This document shows, one piece after another, positions 6,760-9,821 of a stretch of 9,821 nucleotides of DNA. Within the stretch, counting starts at the first letter, position 1, and each line of letters opens with the position of its first letter. The notes beneath the pieces were generated by a model. That model searched no databases. It saw nothing but the letters and a program-made list of their open reading frames with translations, and had not been told where the DNA came from. The DNA is from Candidatus Melainabacteria bacterium (GTDB lineage Bacteria > Cyanobacteriota > Vampirovibrionia > Obscuribacterales > Obscuribacteraceae): contig PSRH01000053.1 of NCBI GenBank assembly GCA_003175915.1, positions 1 through 9,821 of the forward strand, read 5' to 3'. The position numbers and the translations under genes were made by a program.

Positions 6760-6836
6760 CATCTGGACCTAATGGCGATCTACTCTGGTTGCCGCGGTTT
6801 CCTGTCGGAGGTTCATTGACTGAATCGGAACCGAGA

Positions 6837-8021
6837 ATGCGATACATCCCCATTCATGTTTCTGCTCTTTTGAGCTCCTTAGTTTTGGCGGTCTCCGCCC
6901 AAGTTAGTGTATTGGCGAATATCGGTGATGGTCAGGAGCCAGTCAATTGCTTTGCCGTCAGACCAATAGCTGTCTTTAAAGAAGTAAGCGATGACAAAGA
7001 GGCCGGTAGCAAAGAAGTTGATCATGATGCCGGTCGCCCCCAGTACATTAAAGCCAAAGGTAATCCCAGCGAGGTTCAGAAGGAGCGCCTTGAGACAAGC
7101 AATGAGAGTGCTGAAGCAAAGGCTCATGGCAACGAGGAAAGTATAGATCGACCTAAGATCGCCCTGGCGCTCGGTGGTGGTGGTGCCCGAGGAGCCGCTC
7201 ATGTCGGAGTGCTTAAGGTTCTTAAGCGAGAAGGAATAAAAGTCGATTACATCGTCGGCACAAGTATGGGAGCAATTGTTGGAGGTCTCTATAGTGCCGG
7301 TGTTTCAATTCCGGCTTTAGAAGGTTGCTTCAATAACGGCAGCCTCATGAAGTCGTATATGACGGTGCCACTGACCTGGCGCCTGGCCGCTGCACCACTT
7401 CTTCTGGTAGCACGAATGGTGCACAGCCCATACGACGGCCTCTATAAGGGCAACAAGTTTCGCAAGTACCTGGTCAAAATGATGCCCAACGGCAATGAAA
7501 CGATCGAAGAACTAAGACTGCCGTTCCGCCCTGTTGCCTTAAACGTGATAGACGGTAAAGCCTACGCCTTGTCGAAAGGTGATCTAAGCTTTGCTCTACA
7601 GGCTAGCTCAGCCGTTCCCGGATTAAGAAAGCCGGTCGAGATCGGCAATACTCTCTATGTTGACGGAGGAGTTGTCGCCAATCTTCCGGTTGAACAAGCG
7701 AAGAAAATGGGCGCCGACATAGTCATTGCCGTGAACGTCGACGAGCGAATCAACGACGTTCCACTTGACGTTTTCAGGAAGGTAGGCAGTATTGCCCAAC
7801 GGGTAGTGCTTCTCCAACTAGCTAACAGTGATGCGGCCCAGGCAGCTTTAGCCGATGTCGTAATTCACCCAAATGTTGACGGAATCGGTCTTATTTCAAC
7901 CAATGCGGCTGATACTCGCAAAGCCATGAAGGAAGGCGAAGCGGCCGCAGAATTGGCTATTCCCGCTATTAAGGCGACAATTGCTAAAGTTCGGAGTGAG
8001 ATTTCTCAACGACCTGAGTGA
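6837..8021 (+). CDS. Exported patatin-like phospholipase, RssA/NTE type
   Basis: A 394-residue serine hydrolase of the patatin family, with lipid acyl hydrolase chemistry and a Ser-Asp dyad. Residues 1-27 resemble a signal peptide: Arg2, a hydrophobic core, and cleavage after VSA (21) or VLA (27). Residues about 30-105 are a charged, low-complexity linker rich in Glu, Lys, Asp and Ser. The catalytic domain follows: GGGGARG (113-119) oxyanion hole, GTSMG (141-145) with nucleophile Ser143, and DGG (276-278) with Asp276. All key residues are present, so it should be active. There is no POTRA or beta-barrel domain, unlike the PlpD type. ATG 6837 has GGAA 6 bases upstream and exposes the signal peptide. 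A TTG at 6816 after CGGAGG is an alternative. It converges on the serpin gene with a 5 bp gap. The lipid substrate and location, periplasm or outside, are not shown. Confidence 0.92.
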   Translation: MRYIPIHVSALLSSLVLAVSAQVSVLANIGDGQEPVNCFAVRPIAVFKEVSDDKEAGSKEVDHDAGRPQYIKAKGNPSEVQKERLETSNESAEAKAHGNEESIDRPKIALALGGGGARGAAHVGVLKVLKREGIKVDYIVGTSMGAIVGGLYSAGVSIPALEGCFNNGSLMKSYMTVPLTWRLAAAPLLLVARMVHSPYDGLYKGNKFRKYLVKMMPNGNETIEELRLPFRPVALNVIDGKAYALSKGDLSFALQASSAVPGLRKPVEIGNTLYVDGGVVANLPVEQAKKMGADIVIAVNVDERINDVPLDVFRKVGSIAQRVVLLQLANSDAAQAALADVVIHPNVDGIGLISTNAADTRKAMKEGEAAAELAIPAIKATIAKVRSEISQRPE

Positions 8022-8026
8022 TCAAC

Positions 8027-9280
8027 TTATTTTGGAGCGGCTAGCTTTTCAGGTTTAACCACAGCAGCAAGAAAGAGTATCTCTTTGGTGTCCTTCTCTC
8101 CAATAGCCAGAACGAATGGATGGTCGACATTCATCACGAAAGGCTTTTCAGGCTGGTGGTAGGCGCATCCCGCCATCACGACTGCCGTCGCAGCGGCTGC
8201 TTCGGTTCCCGCTTCGTTCACATTCATGATCGCTTTATGCAAAATCTGACCTATGAAGAAAGAAGATGGCACATTGGCCATGGCTTTGAAGTCCGCCTCA
8301 TGAGGATCAAAGGCCGCCGGCATACCCAACGACTTGAAGTCCTTGGACAATTCATTTTCATACGAGATGGAAAAGCGCGGCAGTGTCACCTCGCCATCAC
8401 GGAAGTCGAGCTTGGCGATCGTTTTCTTGAAGCTTTCTAGCGTCAGCCCAATCAGGAATTTCTGAAAATCCGTTTTCGCTTTCGGCAACAAAATGTACAT
8501 AACAATTTGGCCGTTTCCGTACGGCATCTCAAGCGCTTGAACATTCTCGTCCTCAGCGTAAGCAAATTGTCCAGACCGTCGCATCATGGCAATTTTCAGG
8601 CTGGCACCGCCCGCCAATTTAAATTCGCCATTTTCCTGAGTCGCTCCCACCTCGAATGGTTTTGTCCAGGCCCCCTTGAAGTAGACAGCGTTGGTCAAGA
8701 CAAGCAAGGCGGATGCATCCAGGCTACTGATAATCGATTTGATCTTTTCCTTAGTTTGCTCGGCAACCCATTTGTTAATTACCGACACTGAGTTGGGATC
8801 GGCAAAATCCAAGTTTGATACCTGCGACCTGAAATATTTCTTAGCCTGAGTGGAGAAGGTCGGTTGCAGCCTTATGCCGTTTCTCACCCATAAGGCATTA
8901 GCAGAAATCAGCTGGACACTAGGATCGGCTGCCTCAAGATCCTTAGTTAATGTTGCCTTCGCCCGGTCTACCTCATCAAGAGAAAGCCCGGTCAGTCCGA
9001 GGGCATTGGCCATTTCACTGGCGGTTTTGCCACCGGCACCGTTATAGGCGAGCGTAAGCGCGCTAGCCAGACTGGTCGGTGATATCAGTAAATTAGTCGC
9101 CGGATGGGCTGCTGCAAGTCTTGCCAATAAACGAAAGGCCAGACTACCGGTTCCGGTTGAGAGCTTTGTCGTCATGTCCGCTTCCGCCTGAGTAGAGGCT
9201 AGGGCAGTGAGCTGGCTCGTTAGAAAGACAAGCGCACTAAGTGCCAGCAGGATTGTTCGAACAATGGTGAATGGTCTCAC
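8027..9280 (-). CDS. Secreted serpin (serine or cysteine protease inhibitor)
   Basis: A 417-residue, full-length serpin. Residues 1-28 are a signal peptide ending ALA (26-28). Serpin marks follow: NLLISPTSLASAL near residue 63, NALWV, FKGAWTKPF, ALEMPYGNGQ, and the C-terminal signature MNVDHPFVLAI (383-393). The reactive-centre hinge is EAGTEAAAAT (356-365): P14 is Thr and P12-P9 are Ala, the composition needed for loop insertion. It is therefore probably inhibitory. Counting from P17 (Glu356) puts P1 at Cys372 and P1' at Ala373. The distance from P1 to DHPF equals that in plant serpins as I recall them. Cys372 is the only cysteine in the protein. A P1 Cys occurs in human SERPINB1, which inhibits elastase-like proteases. 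The start is GTG 9280, fixed by AAGGAG (9287-9292) with a 6-base spacer. The target protease is unknown. Confidence 0.95.
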   Translation of the reverse strand: MRPFTIVRTILLALSALVFLTSQLTALASTQAEADMTTKLSTGTGSLAFRLLARLAAAHPATNLLISPTSLASALTLAYNGAGGKTASEMANALGLTGLSLDEVDRAKATLTKDLEAADPSVQLISANALWVRNGIRLQPTFSTQAKKYFRSQVSNLDFADPNSVSVINKWVAEQTKEKIKSIISSLDASALLVLTNAVYFKGAWTKPFEVGATQENGEFKLAGGASLKIAMMRRSGQFAYAEDENVQALEMPYGNGQIVMYILLPKAKTDFQKFLIGLTLESFKKTIAKLDFRDGEVTLPRFSISYENELSKDFKSLGMPAAFDPHEADFKAMANVPSSFFIGQILHKAIMNVNEAGTEAAAATAVVMAGCAYHQPEKPFVMNVDHPFVLAIGEKDTKEILFLAAVVKPEKLAAPK

Positions 9281-9286
9281 CGCTAT

Positions 9287-9292
9287 CTCCTT
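9287..9292 (-). promoter_or_regulatory. Shine-Dalgarno site fixing the serpin GTG start
   Basis: On the minus strand AAGGAG lies 6 bases before GTG 9280. No ATG in frame has a comparable site, and this start exposes the complete signal peptide. Confidence 0.8.
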
Positions 9293-9309
9293 CTCGTCAA
9301 CGTGTCGAA

Positions 9310-9411
9310 TGCCAAGTTAATGGCAAAACGCCCACCCATATTGCGTTTGATTACCAGCGACATTGCCATTGCCAAGAATAGGTGGGAGAATTAAATCAAG
9401 GAATCTTGGCA
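9310..9411. repeat. Three copies of TGCCAAG upstream of the serpin gene
   Basis: TGCCAAG occurs at 9310-9316 and 9370-9376, and inverted as CTTGGCA at 9405-9411. The first copy also forms TGCCA-N6-TGGCA (9310-9325). Repeated half-sites about 30-130 bases before the serpin start suggest an operator array, though this is inferred only from repetition. Confidence 0.35.
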
Positions 9412-9437
9412 CAGGGAACCATCCTAAACTAACCGGA

Positions 9438-9518
9438 CGTTTGTAAACGGTTCTTTAAAACTCGGACACAAATTTCATCACGATTCGTCTTCAGGTCTAC
9501 GGCACAGGGCGTTTACAA
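9438..9518. repeat. 9-bp inverted repeat upstream of the small membrane protein
   Basis: TTGTAAACG (9441-9449) and CGTTTACAA (9510-9518) are exact inverted copies 60 bases apart. The first is itself part of CGTTTGTAAACG (9438-9449), a near-palindrome. They lie 30-110 bases before the ATG at 9548 and may be binding sites for one regulator. No clear -35/-10 pair was found between them. Confidence 0.35.
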
Positions 9519-9547
9519 CCCCTTACCCTCTGTTCAAGGAGGAGTGT

Positions 9548-9799
9548 ATGGCTAGCACCAGTTATGATACCTATCATCATGCGGGTACAGGTGAGAAACA
9601 GTCAACGGAAAGAGTAATTTGGGTCCTGGTTGCTGTCGTACTTTTTCTGTTGGTCTTCACAATGGGTTCCAGGACCGACGTCGAACAAATGACGCAGATG
9701 GTGCACCGCTCATCAAAAACTTTGGCTCAGTCACAAGTTGGCACAGCTCAAAGTGGAGCAAACGGAGCCAATTACGCGCTTATGAGGACGCATCGCTGA
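9548..9799 (+). CDS. Small single-pass membrane protein, unknown
   Basis: An 83-residue protein; no family recognised. Residues about 23-39 (VIWVLVAVVLFLLVFTM) form one transmembrane helix. It is preceded by a polar, Tyr/His/Thr-rich N-terminus with Lys17 and Arg22. It is followed by a polar C-terminal half rich in Gln, Ser and Ala, including an Ala-Asn-Gly-rich segment. The positive-inside rule gives no clear orientation, because Arg42 lies just after the helix. ATG 9548 has a near-perfect AAGGAGG (9536-9542) with a 5-base spacer, which argues for a real and well-translated gene. It diverges from the serpin gene across a 267-base gap. Any role in the envelope is a guess. Confidence 0.75.
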   Translation: MASTSYDTYHHAGTGEKQSTERVIWVLVAVVLFLLVFTMGSRTDVEQMTQMVHRSSKTLAQSQVGTAQSGANGANYALMRTHR

Positions 9800-9821
9800 G
9801 CGTCGCAATTGTCCTTCAGTT

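Larger units (their letters stand above)
6298..6836. other. Divergent intergenic region between the unknown gene and the patatin gene
   Basis: These 539 bases hold no gene I can support. They contain the ribosome binding site of the minus-strand gene (6303-6307), a 23-codon open frame at 6414-6485 with a signal-peptide-like product but no Shine-Dalgarno site, a small TCCTCA/TGAGGA stem with a 7-base loop (6606-6624), a TATAAT box (6702-6707) and a strong leader hairpin (6727-6759). The unusual length suggests regulation in both directions or a decayed gene. Confidence 0.5.

Noticed and set aside
6741..6836. ATG 6741 as the patatin start
   Set aside because: It lies in the loop of a stable hairpin, lacks a free ribosome binding site and would place 32 residues before the signal peptide.
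7173..7184. Four tandem GGT triplets
   Set aside because: They encode the conserved glycine-rich oxyanion loop of patatins; this is protein constraint, not a functional DNA repeat.
6879..7202. Minus-strand frame that looks like a multi-span membrane protein
   Set aside because: It is antisense to the charged linker of the patatin gene. Codons for Glu, Asp and Lys read backwards give Phe, Leu and Ile, which explains the hydrophobicity. It has no ribosome binding site.
1..9821. CRISPR array, tRNA, transposase, phage or defence system
   Set aside because: No regularly spaced repeats, tRNA-like cloverleaf, transposase motifs or defence-type domains were seen on either strand.

Overview
The window reads as ordinary bacterial chromosome with roughly balanced base composition. 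It holds nine protein genes and no tRNA, rRNA, CRISPR array, insertion sequence or phage gene that I can recognise. Most starts carry clear Shine-Dalgarno sites, and two genes start with GTG. A kinesin-light-chain-like TPR protein, a long PEP carboxylase, a secreted serpin and a signal-peptide-bearing patatin together resemble gene content of non-photosynthetic relatives of cyanobacteria (Vampirovibrionia, for example Obscuribacterales). That placement is a guess from gene content only.

Layout. Bases 1-277: a possible gene tail ending at base 66, a weak stem-loop, then an AT-rich leader. 278-1453 (+): TPR protein with a C-terminal membrane anchor. 1527-4391 (+): full-length phosphoenolpyruvate carboxylase (ppc). 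4397-4729 (-): small exported coiled-coil protein, convergent with ppc at a 5 bp gap. 4730-4961: divergent control region with a good sigma-70-type promoter and overlapping dyads. 4962-5180 (+): tautomerase. 5181-5240: convergent gap with a shared stem. 5241-5714 and 5749-6297 (-): a probable two-gene operon, unknown protein followed by a DUF4442 hotdog protein. 6298-6836: divergent intergenic region with a TATAAT box and an 11-bp leader hairpin. 6837-8021 (+): exported patatin-like phospholipase. 8027-9280 (-): secreted serpin, convergent with the patatin gene at a 5 bp gap. 9281-9547: divergent intergenic region with repeated motifs. 9548-9799 (+): 83-residue single-pass membrane protein.

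How the genes fit together. PEP carboxylase replenishes oxaloacetate. The patatin and DUF4442 proteins suggest acyl or lipid turnover. The serpin, coiled-coil, patatin and small membrane proteins belong to the envelope or outside. Nothing shows that these genes form one pathway.

I see no convincing new multi-gene system. The best leads are protein details: a serpin whose only cysteine sits at the predicted P1 position, and a PEP carboxylase in which the lysine of the aspartate feedback site appears to be valine. A second tier is regulatory: the tautomerase leader with mutually exclusive hairpins and the repeated motifs flanking the serpin promoter region.
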